A stretch of DNA of 64,000 bases from Asterochloris sp. CNOR1. Its lineage: Eukaryota; Chlorophyta; Trebouxiophyceae; Trebouxiales; Trebouxiaceae. Position 1 is the first letter of the stretch; each line of letters opens with the position of its first letter. A model generated the notes under the pieces. That model was not told where the DNA came from, searched no databases, and was given only the letters and a program-made list of their open reading frames with translations. The position numbers were made by a program, and so were the translations under genes. The stretch is from contig OZ017763.1 of the NCBI GenBank assembly GCA_963969365.1, forward strand, positions 1,860,001 to 1,924,000, written 5' to 3'. This document shows, piece by piece, positions 40,382-51,400 of the stretch.

Positions 40382-41334
40382 TTACATCAACAAGCAAATG
40401 ATGTGTACCAATTCAGAAGGTAGTCGACCAATGTTTGCAGCACCATGTTTATGACACAACAGCACAGTGGACCGCCACGCCTGAACCAAGATTTTTTTCT
40501 CAGATGGTGCAAGGTGAGCACCAGAGCTGGAAGCAAATATGAGAAAGTCCAGATCTGTGATTGCTTTGCGGCACACACCGGGGCGCCACCAAGGGCAACC
40601 GTTCTCAATGGCCCATCTCAGCATGCTCAGAGTCCCATCGCCTGCCAGTGTCTCAGGGACCATATCCCATGCTGCGCTGTGTTGTCTCGCAACCTGAAGA
40701 CACTCGAAGTCGCCGCCGAGGGCTGCCCACCAATTTAACTCATCTGAGGCGCCAAGGGAGTGCTCAAGCGCCCACTCAAGACAAGACAGGTGAGCCTGCC
40801 TTGCAGCCATCTCTGCAACCTCGGAAGTGTCCCAGCGATTGGTGTTATGCCTGGGACATGCATGCTTGTCTGCCCACTCCATGACGTGGACATGACCAAA
40901 GCTGGCGGCCATGATGTACGTCTCCAAATCCCATGGGCAGTTGCGTTCCCTTAGCCACTGCAGCATAGGACAATGTCAAAGCCGATGTAGTACGAGTGAG
41001 GGAATGCCGTGCACTTGAGACGACTGACCTCGAGCACACACAACAAACCGCGCGCAGCCGCTTGAGCGCATACCCCCTCATTCAAAACAAGAGCTCCATG
41101 CTGTTCAATGACGGCCAGTGAGTCAACTCGTCCAGCTCGAGCTGCCCACGACGTCAAGCTGCTGTCGAAGTTATCATACAGCTTTGATTCGAACTGTATG
41201 GCCCAAGCCAGACACTCCAAGTGGCCGGCTTGTGCAGCGTCGTGACATGTCCCCGTCTCCCATGGGGAGACATCAGCAGCAGCTTGAAGTTGTGCGAGAC
41301 ATCCGCGCTGCGCTGCTTTGCGAGTTGATGCCAT
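40382..41334 (-). CDS. Ankyrin-like repeat protein
   Basis: Two exons, 41029-41334 and 40382-40957, joined through a 71-nt intron. The junction reads GLLCVLE-WLRERNCPWDLET, restoring a repeat that neither ORF alone contains. Repeats of about 30-35 residues follow the algal/protist ankyrin-like pattern A(A)xxGHLECLxWAxE...CPW: CHDAAQAGHLECLAWAIQ, WAARAGRVDSLAVIEQHGA, MAASFGHVHVMEWADKHACP, MAARQAHLSCLEWALEH, LGGDFECLQVARQHSAAW, GDGTLSMLRWAIENGCPWW. The C-terminus IGRLPSELVHIICLLM resembles the start of an F-box. ATG 41334 is the first available Met, but a 5' exon between 41335 and 41600 is possible. It is likely a protein-interaction scaffold; partners are unknown. Confidence 0.78.
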
Positions 41335-41893
41335 TGGGTTCTGTCACCCTACATGAGCACTCGAAATCTAAACATTCCAGGCCATCTCTGTCCCTCATAG
41401 GCGATGCATAGCACAACATGCGCAAAGCAGAGCACAGGCATGAGTCATGCCTCACCTCAGCTGGTAACCACTTTGAGTGCCTTGAGCAGTGCTTGCATGT
41501 CAGCGCTGAGCATGCTGTGGTGCCCTGCAGAGCCAAACTGCCTAACGTCCTCCTGAGTTTGCGTGACCAGCTCACAGCTGCGTGCTGTGCGTGTGGTGTT
41601 CAAGGGTCTGCTCACGCCCAGTGGGCCCAGCGGACGGGACAACTGCGCCAACGCAGTTGCTGTCACGGAGGACCTCAGTCAGGGAGACAGCCCAGGCATC
41701 GGAAACCTAATCACTCCAGTGCCTAATACCGGTGCCTTCCATCACTCTTTCCTTCCACAGCATGCGTGAAGCCTGACGGTGAGGAATTGCATAGGCAATG
41801 TGATGTATTGCATGCATTAATATACTTTGCAAGCAATGGGCGGGGCAGATATCTGCATGTGAACCAAAAATCAAGAGCGGCAAGTCATGTGGG
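41335..41893. other. 559 bp between ankyrin-like and tafazzin genes
   Basis: It should contain the ankyrin-like promoter or a missing 5' exon and the tafazzin 3' UTR. On the minus strand all three frames are fairly open between 41440 and 41670 (one reads QTQEDVRQFGSAGHHSMLSA). I cannot choose a frame or link it to exon 41334. Confidence 0.4.
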
Positions 41894-44839
41894 CTATGAG
41901 GTCACTGGCTCAGTGACAGCTGCAGGGATCTGTGATGTGTTTGGCAAGCTTTGCTGCTCCAGATACTGCATGTCCTGGTGTATCCTCTGCGTAATTTCCT
42001 GCCACACCTGCAGCTAACAAGGTATGGTCGAAAGGCGAGCTAGCAGCTGTGCCTCATGCATTTTGAACTGCCTGACCTGCTGTTGCTCTGTGACTGAGGC
42101 TGCTTTCTGACACCTGGGGACAATGTCCGAGAGGTCAACTGGCTGCCCGATCTGTATTGTGACGGTGTGACCTGTGGGAAAGAGCACTCAAGTCATCCCA
42201 CAGCAGGCTTGCTGCTTGGAGCGATCAGCATCAGCGTCCAGGAAGACTGCCGAGAGCGTGTCATGCCAGAAGGCAGCAATCCTGCTGGAGCAGCAAGCTG
42301 GAACTCACCAATTCCAGGCAGCATATGTTTATTAGGGAGGACAGCTCCAATGCCGCTGTGGTAGAAGGGTAGCACAATCGGGACGCTGCAGAACAGCGTG
42401 TGCAAGTGAGAACTCCCTGGGCGTAGCTGTTCAGGCGAGAAGGGTAGGCTACCCTCAGCAGTACAGTAAAAAGTGCCATGATGCAGCACCAAACAGGCAG
42501 CAGAATCAGGATGGTGCCCATCAGCATCAACATGAGGTTTCCCTGCATTCAGCTGTCCAGCAAAGGTGTCACCCTTCACATCATTGCTGTGTGTGTTTGC
42601 TACATGCAGCCCCTCAGGCAGCACCATGGGACGTTGCACATCAGCACGAGATGGGTCCCTTCAAGACAGCAGCCTGAGGCAATCTACGGCCGCGCGGAGA
42701 GCAGCGACCTAACCGGGACTCCACTGAAAGCAGATCAAGGTACCACAAGCCCAACCATTTGCTGCCGCCGCCTCTTGCCCCTGATGTGCCCAGGCAGAGC
42801 AGGCCCATGATTAGTTTCAAGCAAGACAAAGCTGTGCACTGCACGTTGGGCAGCACCGTGTGCAGCACCTCAGGTCCTCTGAGCAGCAATAGCGCCGTGA
42901 GCAGCAACACAGTGTACTGTCTCATGCCGCCTCTGCACAGCATCACCCGGTCACGCCTCGCCGAATCAGCCTGGTTGTGCACCGCCCAACACAGACAGGA
43001 GCACCATGCAACACCTCGCGTGCCTCTGCACGGCCGCACTGTAGAGCAGAAGCAGGAGTGGTCCAGCCTGCCTCTGCACTGCCCCACACTCATACTGTGG
43101 GGCATCTGCAGGTGCACACTGCAAGCCCTGGGCGCACCAAGAAACCCCCAGGTAGGCAGCTGCAGGTTGAGCATTGCGCTCACAGCCTGAATGAGGCCAG
43201 AGCAGCGATGCAATCATGTTGTACCGCCACTGCAACACCATAATGTGCCTCTCTCAGCCCCAGCCAGCACCAACACAATGCAGAGCCTCCAGTGACCAGT
43301 GCTGTGCAGACTCGCGCCAGCGGCAGTGCAGCGCAGGGCTGCCCACCTGCCTCCTGACCGCACCACGTCGCAGATGATCTTGCCAATGCCCCACTTCAGG
43401 GGAAACAGCTGGCCAGTATAGTTGACCTGCAGCAGATAGCGATGCTCCTCCTTGAGCAGCACTTTCATTGGCTCGGCAGCAGTGAAGCGCTTCATGTATC
43501 TGCTGCATGCCATATTCTGCAGTCACGAGCAGCCAAGCCCCTCAGGGAGCAGGCACAGCCCTTCAAGTGGTGAACCAGGCTCTGTCCACGAAGACAGTGT
43601 AGCTGTGCACCCAACTTGCCACGCTGCGCAGGCAGGGTCCCTTGCCCTCTGAGAAGGTGCAGCCAATTGCGACAGGTAGGCTGCGGCACACCAAATCCAC
43701 GACAGGCAGAGTCGCTGCGCACTGGGCATGCCTTGCTGGCTGCCCACCACACCCTTTCCAGGGCAGATGCGCCCAGACCCAGCGCAGCATGCAGGCTGCA
43801 TTCAGCCCAGTCCATTTACAGATGTGCAACTCAAGATCAGCGCGCCAAGGCGCAGTGCTCTGCTGGCTGCGCACCTTGCCTTCCGGGAACAGGTGGAGCC
43901 AGTCACCCCTCAGGACACGGTCTGCTGCTGTTCGAACCACCGCTTGGTTCACCCCCGCGCCCCTGTCCACGGGCAGGGACTTGCCGCTCCTGAAGAACTG
44001 CCTGCGGGCATGAGTGCCAGCCTGTGCAAGAGTCAAGACAGGTTTCACCCTGCACATCCTGCAGGGCTTGTTGCTCCTGGAAGGCGCCTGCGGACAACGC
44101 TGCAGCATGACTGCGCACCCCAGCATCTCATTGAAGTAGCAGGTCCTGCGGTCGCAAAGGCTCCACCTCGACCCCAGATGCCACGCTTCACCTGCAGGCA
44201 GCAGAGTGAGTGACATAGCATGGCACCATCGCTCATGCTCCAACAGATTTGAGTTCAGCAGAGCTTGAGCCTGGACGGCCGGCCCTGTGCTGCAGCAGTG
44301 CTGCGCGGGATGCCCCCTGATGAGGAGCAGTAGCATGACACTCTAGGTAAGTGGCGACACAGGCAAGACAATGAGCAGTGGTGAGGGCATGCCACCAAGG
44401 ATGCTATGTCTCACCAAGGGTGTACCACAGCGGAGTGAGAGCTGAGAGTACCATAGGGTCATCTATTGTGCTGCAAACAGACAGCTTCAGCTTTCAAGGA
44501 CTGCATTTGTTGTTGGGTGCAGTCAGGCTGCCGCTCACTGTCTCTGGAGGCAGGGGGCATCTGACATGGCACCAGCACCCGCCGCTGTGCCTTTGCAGCC
44601 CAGCACATCAGCAGACAGCAGTCACGTGCTGGCACCAGCTTGCACTGCTACCCATACAGCATGCAGGCCCAGGATGGGTGGACATACAAGGATGCAGCAG
44701 ACCTAGATTCGCACCTGCAATGGTTGCTCACAGTGATCAGGCCCTCGTCTGGGGAGCGAAAGCGGAGGCATTCCAGGAACTGCTTGTGGTTCAGGATCAG
44801 ACTGCGGTTGAACACTGTCAGCACCAACAGTGAGGCCAT
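41894..44839 (-). CDS. TAZ: Tafazzin-like phospholipid acyltransferase
   Basis: 1-acylglycerophosphate acyltransferase-fold enzyme; tafazzins remodel mitochondrial cardiolipin. Exons: 44715-44839 (reading open to 44857), 44415-44470, 44119-44191, 43875-44001, 43347-43426, 42309-42385, 42114-42172, 41894-42007. Exon 1 has a hydrophobic N-terminus (MASLLVLTVFN) and EGLITVSNHC. It joins STIDDPMV, restoring an NHxSxxDDP-type motif (H-x4-D). Further blocks are GSRWSLCDRRTCYFNE, FFRSGKSLPVDRGAGVNQ, GDWLHLFPEGKV (the tafazzin FPEG signature), NYTGQLFPLKWGIGKII, VPIVLPFYHSGIGAVLPN and VTIQIGQPVDLSDIVP, ending VWQEITQRIHQDMQYLEQQ. The phase of the last intron is unresolved, so an extra small exon may lie near 42040-42110. 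An upstream exon beyond 44857 is also possible. Confidence 0.88.
43621..43880 (-). repeat. Donor-side echoes of tafazzin FPEG exon
   Basis: The exon end encoding GDWLHLFPEGK (donor at 43874) and the following gcagccagcag are echoed at about 43725-43776 and 43621-43680. The far copy conceptually reads AIGCTFSEGKG and the near copy AHLPWKGCGGQPA. Spacing is about 110-125 nt. Confidence 0.75.
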
Positions 44840-44890
44840 GTGTGTCAGGGCAAGCACCTGCAGCAGCAACAATGGATCATCATCTGGCTG

Positions 44891-45325
44891 TCAGTGAGAA
44901 GTGCACCCAAAAGCAGTGAGCACAGGAGCCTTGTCTGACTGCTTGAAGTCAAAATTGCTGACACCTTGAAGTGGTGGCCACACATAGCACTGCTGGTCGT
45001 GATCATGAAGTGAACCAACAAACCCACCAAAGTCCTTCCAATGCTTCCCCATGGGCTGGCTGCAGGTTCCAGGCCTTGGACTGCCATGGTACTGACCAGC
45101 ATCGTCACCCCCGGATCTTAGATGCCACCAGCAAAATTCCTGTGCTGTTTCGAAGTTTAGGTCGAAAAATCGATGAGAAGCCCTCCAGTCAGTGCTCTGG
45201 CAGTGAACGCAGCATGCCGTACCGGCCTGGTGCACAAGAATCTTCTCAAATATCTTTGCATTCAGATTCATCAAGTGACTCTTCAAAAACAGATGATTTT
45301 GGTGCGAACGAGCAAGACTCTGCAT
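44891..45325 (-). CDS. Hypothetical 144-aa ORF, AT-richer than neighbours
   Basis: Uninterrupted ORF from ATG 45325 to 44891. It has no recognisable family; visible pieces include HLMNLNAKIFEKILVHQAG, STDWRASHRFFDLNFETAQ and GKHWKDFGGFVGSLHDHDQQ. Composition is balanced and aromatic-rich rather than Ala/Gly-rich, unlike nearby exons, and third positions are less GC-rich. It sits between the tafazzin start and the end of the large gene. It could be a decayed mobile-element or transferred gene, or a chance ORF. Confidence 0.3.
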   Translation of the reverse strand: MQSLARSHQNHLFLKSHLMNLNAKIFEKILVHQAGTACCVHCQSTDWRASHRFFDLNFETAQEFCWWHLRSGGDDAGQYHGSPRPGTCSQPMGKHWKDFGGFVGSLHDHDQQCYVWPPLQGVSNFDFKQSDKAPVLTAFGCTSH

Positions 45326-45476
45326 CTGACCAGTACGTTCAGGCAGTCAGCTGATCTATTTCATGGTGTGGCGGTCAATGATATTGACTTGAGGCTCTTG
45401 TCTGGGGCAGCAATGGCCCCCGGATGATGCACAGCAGCAGCAGCAGGCTGCCTGACAGCTGAGCCCAGTCTAACGT

Positions 45477-48400
45477 TCAGTAGCACCCGGTCATGGCTGC
45501 CTCTGAGGCTGCGCAGGCCTGCATGCGGTCAGACAGCGTCCTGTAGACAGGGCTGACCAAGGCCGCGCCCAATGGGGACAGGGCAGCGTAGTCAGGGGTC
45601 CCTGTGCAGCAGGGGGCTGGTGCCACGTGGCGGGGTGCTGGGCTGGACCCTGTCAGCCTCTGAACCACTGCAGCACACAAACAGATGAGGGTTGGTGACT
45701 TCTCACATTGTTGTAGCTCATCTGTATCAGGATTGGGTGTGCAGCAAGCCATGTGGGCAGCACACGAGGGACAGACCCATGGGCTGCAGCAAGAAGCAGT
45801 GCATGGCTGCTCACGGCTGCAGCACTGCTCAAATGTGAGTCTGCTGGCGGCTCTGCGCCAGCCAGTCAGAGACAGACAATGCTGGCATGTGACCGGCAGT
45901 GGAGTACCATCTCTCACCCAGCATCACAAAATTGCCTTGTGACTTGGAGACATGCACCTGCCTGCCGGACTCAACCTGGGGATGCAAAGCTGTATGCCAT
46001 GAGGCTGTGCAAGTGCGCTGGCGCAAACTGCACTGGCGCAGACTGCGCTGGCGCAAACTGCCCGACGAAACACAATTTCCTGTCCAGGCAGCCATATATG
46101 GACCCATTGCTGAAGTCAGGCGAGAACGCAGACATGACTCAAAATGCACACCTGGGAACACAGCCCTGAGCACCATGCAATATCAAGGCATGGCTGCAAC
46201 CAGCACCTTTGACCACAAGTCACATGACTGCTCTAACCCGCCCAGGCAGACATCTCTGGGCTTTTGCAGCTCACTTGTAAGGCCACAGCGCGGTACTGGT
46301 CAGATAAGACTCGCACCTGGGGACACAAAGCTGAGTGTCATGCGGACAGTGGGCGTCCCCTGACTGCGCGGCCTCTTCTTGCTGCTGCTAACATGCGACT
46401 GGGGGTGCGGCGTCTTGGTGGGTAGGATCTGCAGGCAAGCAAGCAAGCACACATTCCAAGCAGGACTTGACACAAAGGTGCTGTGGGGCTCAGGGCATGA
46501 CTTTTGGACGGTAGGATCTGCAGGCCAGCAAGAAAAGTATAGGCACTGCTTGGCACAAAGCAAGCTGGCAGCATGGGGCTTGAGGGGTGGCGCCCCAGCG
46601 AGAGAGGGCGCATGGCAGTGACGAAATGTCGGGAGGAAGGTGGCGGGGTGGCAGGGTCTCTGTGTGGGCAGCCGGACAACAGCATGCCAGGTTGAGTGGC
46701 AGGTTGTGCAGTGCAATGGCTGTCTTGGTGAACTGTATGAGGAGGACCTGAAGGCAGTGGGAGGGGAGGCGTGTCAGGTGGGGCGCCATGGCGCTGCTGC
46801 CCAGGCGTCACACGGTGGCGCAGCAACTGTGAAAATGCCCAGCTACATGTCTGCTGTTTGCATTGGCTGGTGCTAAGGGGCATGGGCTGCCGGCAGGTGT
46901 TGAAGACCTGCACAAACTGACACAGCTGCATGGCTGAAAGAATGCTGGGCACAACTTTGGTCGCTGGATGCATGTCTGGTTGCTGCATGATGGCTGTGCA
47001 AGGGGAGGCCAGCTGCAAAAGGGGCTTGACTGACTGCTGGCCCAAGCACTGCTTGCCATTGAGGCAGCGCACCTCGCACCCACGCAGGCTCAGCACACAA
47101 AGGTGTGCCACATCAGCGTCCTGCCTGCAGGGGCTGCATGAGCTGTGTGCCAGCAGCTGTGGAGCAGGAAGGCGCCCAAGCGCCAGGGATGAGAGAACAT
47201 GGTGGCAAACCAAAGGACTCCCACCTTTGCAACCAAGGCTCCGCATGCAGAGTTCTCAGCGCACCGGAGCGCAACATGTGGAGCAGCATACCAAATGCCG
47301 CCACTTCTGCAGCCACAGCCCCGCGTGCAGAGGTTCTCGGCGCACCAGAGAGCAGAGTGGGCAGCAGCACTCCAAAGGAACCCCACCTCTGCAGCCACAG
47401 CCTGTGCCACGGTGTCAGGCGAGGAGGCACACCAGCTGCGCCCCAGCAGGGGCAGGCACATCGAGGCCATGTCCAGGTCAACCTCATGCTCCCCTGATGC
47501 CAGCTTGGCACGCTTGCAGGCGGGGCCCTCGCAGCTGTCAAGCCCCAGGGGCACCTGCAGCAGCATGAGGGTTCTGGGTGTGGACATCGGCCACGTTCAG
47601 GCTCTCATGGCGGCCGTTCAGGATGATATAATGAGTTGTTACCGCCTGCGTCAGCAGCCTCCTTGAAGCCTCTCTAGCCAGTGGAGGATGGCCACCTCAT
47701 TGCAGCCGCAGTCAAGCAGGTCGCTTACCTGCAGAATAGGCAGGGGCCAGGCGTGTCCCACGAGCAGCTGGCCTTATGTGCTGTTCTCGCTAAGCAAATT
47801 TGGGGAAGATCATGTGATCCTAAAACCCCACTTAATGGCTATCCAATAGAATGGTACCCACCAAAGCCATGCTGCAGACAGCACCATGTCGCCCTTAGCC
47901 AAGCTGCATGCATGCAGCGGACAGCAGGGACAGCCTGCCAGATGCTGCACAGGCAGAGTAAAGTCGACACGTTCAGGGCCGCCAGGGGTGACGCTCTGCG
48001 CTCAGTCAGTGCTTCCTTCTTGAAAGCTTCAAGGAACTGCTTATGTGCGTGCATAGCAGGACACCACTCCCTCCAAATGTGAGGAACAAGCAAACAGCTT
48101 GTTTAGAGATCGAGAAAAAGGGCCCACCTTGAAAGCAGAGTCTACAGGCTCGGGGCTCCCCAGGCGCGCCTCGTATGCCTCGAACTGCATCAGCGAGAGC
48201 AGGTCCTCCCCCAGGAATGAGGTGCTGCCGGCGCACTCCCTCAGCGCGCTCACGCCGGTGCTGTCTGCAGGGACAGGGGAACAGGCTTAAGTGGCTGACA
48301 TAGGTGCAAGAAGTCCTATTTTGAGTGCCGCCAGCGCTTCCCGCTGCGCAGCCAAATAGGTGCTGTTTGCAAGGACAGGGGTGGCAGATTTGAGGAAGTG

Positions 48401-51400
48401 GTGCTGCTGCTGCAAGGCGCTGCTGTCTTCAGCGCCTGTGCTGCAAGCGCATCCCAAAGCACAGGCGTGTTTTCGCTGCCTGCAGGGAAAGGGGTGGCAG
48501 AGAAATAAGTCAGTGGTGCTGCTGCATGGCAGTGCTGTCTGCAGCTTTCCAGGGGGTCTTGCCGCACCTGTGCTGTAGGCAGGGAGCGCAGTGAAGGTAA
48601 CACTGTCTTGCACAGGCTGGCCACTTTGCTTCACCTGCTGCATGTGTAGCAGACTCGCGGGACCGATGTAAAGTTTTGGCCCTGGAAGGACGCAACATTG
48701 CGCTTCGTGTCCCAAAGAAAGCAATACGCTGGCAGCAAGCTGCTGGAGCAAGCTGCGACCATAGTGCATATCGCGTGTATGCAGGCGGTGCATATGAACT
48801 GGACTGTTCCAGCCCATGGGCACTTGCATTGCCTTCCCACCCACATATCTTGGAAGGTTGCATGTGCTTTGTGCCAAATACTGGATGTGTAGCATCCTTA
48901 CATCCATCGGAAGCACTTGCTTGAAGCCTGTTTGTGATACACAAGAGCTGTGCTGCCCACCTGCAGCAGTTGACTGTCTCTCTGCATCCCTGCATCACCC
49001 CCTCATGCTGCCTGCGGGGGACTGGTGCGTCAGCAACCACTCCAACAGGCAGGCGCCCTAGTGCCTGCCCTGCGACTATGCAGACCCCCATACACGCTTG
49101 TGGCGCCTCACCGGAACACAAGACGCGCAGAGCTGAGCTGCTCACCTGCGCTGCCCTGCAACTATGCAGACCCCCAAACACACTTGCGGCGCCTCCCCGG
49201 TACACAAGGCATGCAGAGCTGAGCTGCTCACCTGCGCTGCCCAGCGACTATGCAGGCCCCAAAAACCACTTGTGGCGCCTCACCGGTACACAAAACATGC
49301 AGAGCTGAGCTGCTCACCTGCGCTGCCCAGCGACTATGCAGGCCCCAAAAGCACACTTGTGGCGCCTCACCGGTACACAAGACATGCAGAGCTGAGCTGC
49401 TCACCTGCGCTGCCAGCCCGGCCCTTGACGGGCGAGGGGCTCTGCTCCAGAGTCCCCAGGCTGAGCACGCCGGCAGCGATCACGTCCAGAGCTGGCAGGC
49501 CCACCTGCTGGCCGCCAGGGAACTCCAGGTACAGCGTGGCAATGTCTGCCTGCAGCACAGCAGGCAAGGAGTTCCATGCAGCCTGGCACCAATCTCATGC
49601 GACAAGGGGAATGGCAGCTTGCTGGGCTGCAGGGGGATGTGCCACAAGCCTGCCAGTTCCCCATGTCCGTTTCTTGAGTGCTTGAGAGGAGCAGAACAAC
49701 AGCTGTGACTGATGTGCACCAGCTTGGCAGGGCACCACACGCACGCAAGCCTGCCAGCTTTCAACACAATTTTTAAGAAGTTAAGAAGTGCTCGAGGTGT
49801 GTAGGACACTTTTTGTGACTCACATGCATCAGCTTGGCTGGGCGCCACACTCCCTCCGGCCCCGTCAGCACCTCAACAGGCTGCCCTGCCAGCTCCAGCA
49901 CATCCCCCAGGTCGCACAACTGCAGCAAGAGAGAAACAATGCCGGAGTGCAGAAGCTTGCTGCATGGGTCGTTGGGGAGTGATGCACACTGAAGGGTCGA
50001 GCGCGTCTCTAGATTGCACAGCTGCAGCACAAGGCAGTAGGAGAAGACACATACTGCAGAAGCGTGCTGCATGGAACACTTTGGTAACAATGCTCTCTGG
50101 AGGGGCCAGCACATCTCCCAGGCCGCAACGCTGCAGCAGGGAAGGGTAAGACGTGTACATCAGGTTACACTATGCAATTGTGCCAGCTTCAGCAGGTTTC
50201 CCATGGGGCGAGGCTGCAGGGAGCCAGGTGGGATGTGAGATAGCAAGGCTGGACATCGAGGGCAAGGGATGTGCAGGGTCTGGCAACAATCCAGCCGGTT
50301 CAAGTAGGGACGCCTGTGGTCTGGGGCATGCCGACAGGGCACATGCAGCCACCAATCTGCAAGTGCACCCAAACCCTTTCAGATGTGGCAGGCAAGCAAG
50401 GGGCAAGACGCTCATTTGGCCTGCAGCAGGTCACAAAAGCCCGGCCTGCAGCAGGTCACAAGGGCTGCTCATAGCGTGGCCTAAAGGTCAATAACATGCG
50501 CATCTTGTTACCCTGCCCTCAGCAATCTGCAGACTGCACATGTAAGAGGCAGATGTCAGCACAAGTGGCTTCAAGGTGCCCAGCGCAGGTCAGTCAGTGG
50601 TGATCAGCACACACACTTGAACACCAGCGCAGACTAAGCCCAATCATTTTGCCGACTGCGCCCGATCATCTCACCTGCAGAAGGCGGCGCCCGCAGCCCA
50701 GGCCTCTGCTGAGCACGCTGAGGCCCCCACCGCTCAGCCCACTGCTGGTGAAGCCGCTGCTGCTGGGCAGGGCCACCTGCTCGGCGCTGCTGAGGCCGCT
50801 GCTGAAGCCGGAGGCCGTGCGGGAGAGCGGCAGCTCGGGCAGTGGGGCGGCTAGCGTCGGCGTGGGCAGCTTGTCAAACACCTTGGCGTCCTCCAGGGGG
50901 TCGCCCTCCTCCTCAAACACGAGGGCCCGGGGGCGGTGCTGCACCAGCACCTACAGGAAAAAGAACCAGGTTCACAGGAGCACAATAACAGGTCAACATG
51001 TACTGCTGTAATCTGACTTGGTGCGTCAGCAGGCAGCGGCTTGATGAGGGGCACATCATGGGTTGCATTTCTCCTTGAGCAACAGACCCCAAAAGCGGCG
51101 TTGTACCAACTGCAGGAATGGGCTACAAACAGGAGTCAAATCCAGGAGGGCTGGAGACCAGTGTGGTCACAAGGCCATGAAGGGAGCGCAGCAATTCCGG
51201 CCCCTCATTCCTTGGAGTTGTTTAGCTTTCACCTGAGCACCTGCAGATGCTCTAACCCTTCAGGCTGGTAGAGGCCCAGAGGTCATGCAAGCCTCTCTCT
51301 TTGCAGATCCCATCCCTGCGGGTGGGCAAGCACTCCAAGCCCATGGCCGCAGACCTCTGGGCAGAACGCGAGGTGGCAAAGTTTGCACTTCAGCGCTCAG

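Noticed and set aside
40951-40966. Apparent frameshift between two ankyrin-like ORFs
   Set aside because: A 71-nt GT-AG intron (40958-41028) restores the repeat exactly, so no mutation is needed.
46338-47246. 302-aa minus-strand ORF
   Set aside because: Ser/His/Pro/Cys-rich translation without motifs, running through the echo repeats of the large gene. Most likely intronic chance ORF.
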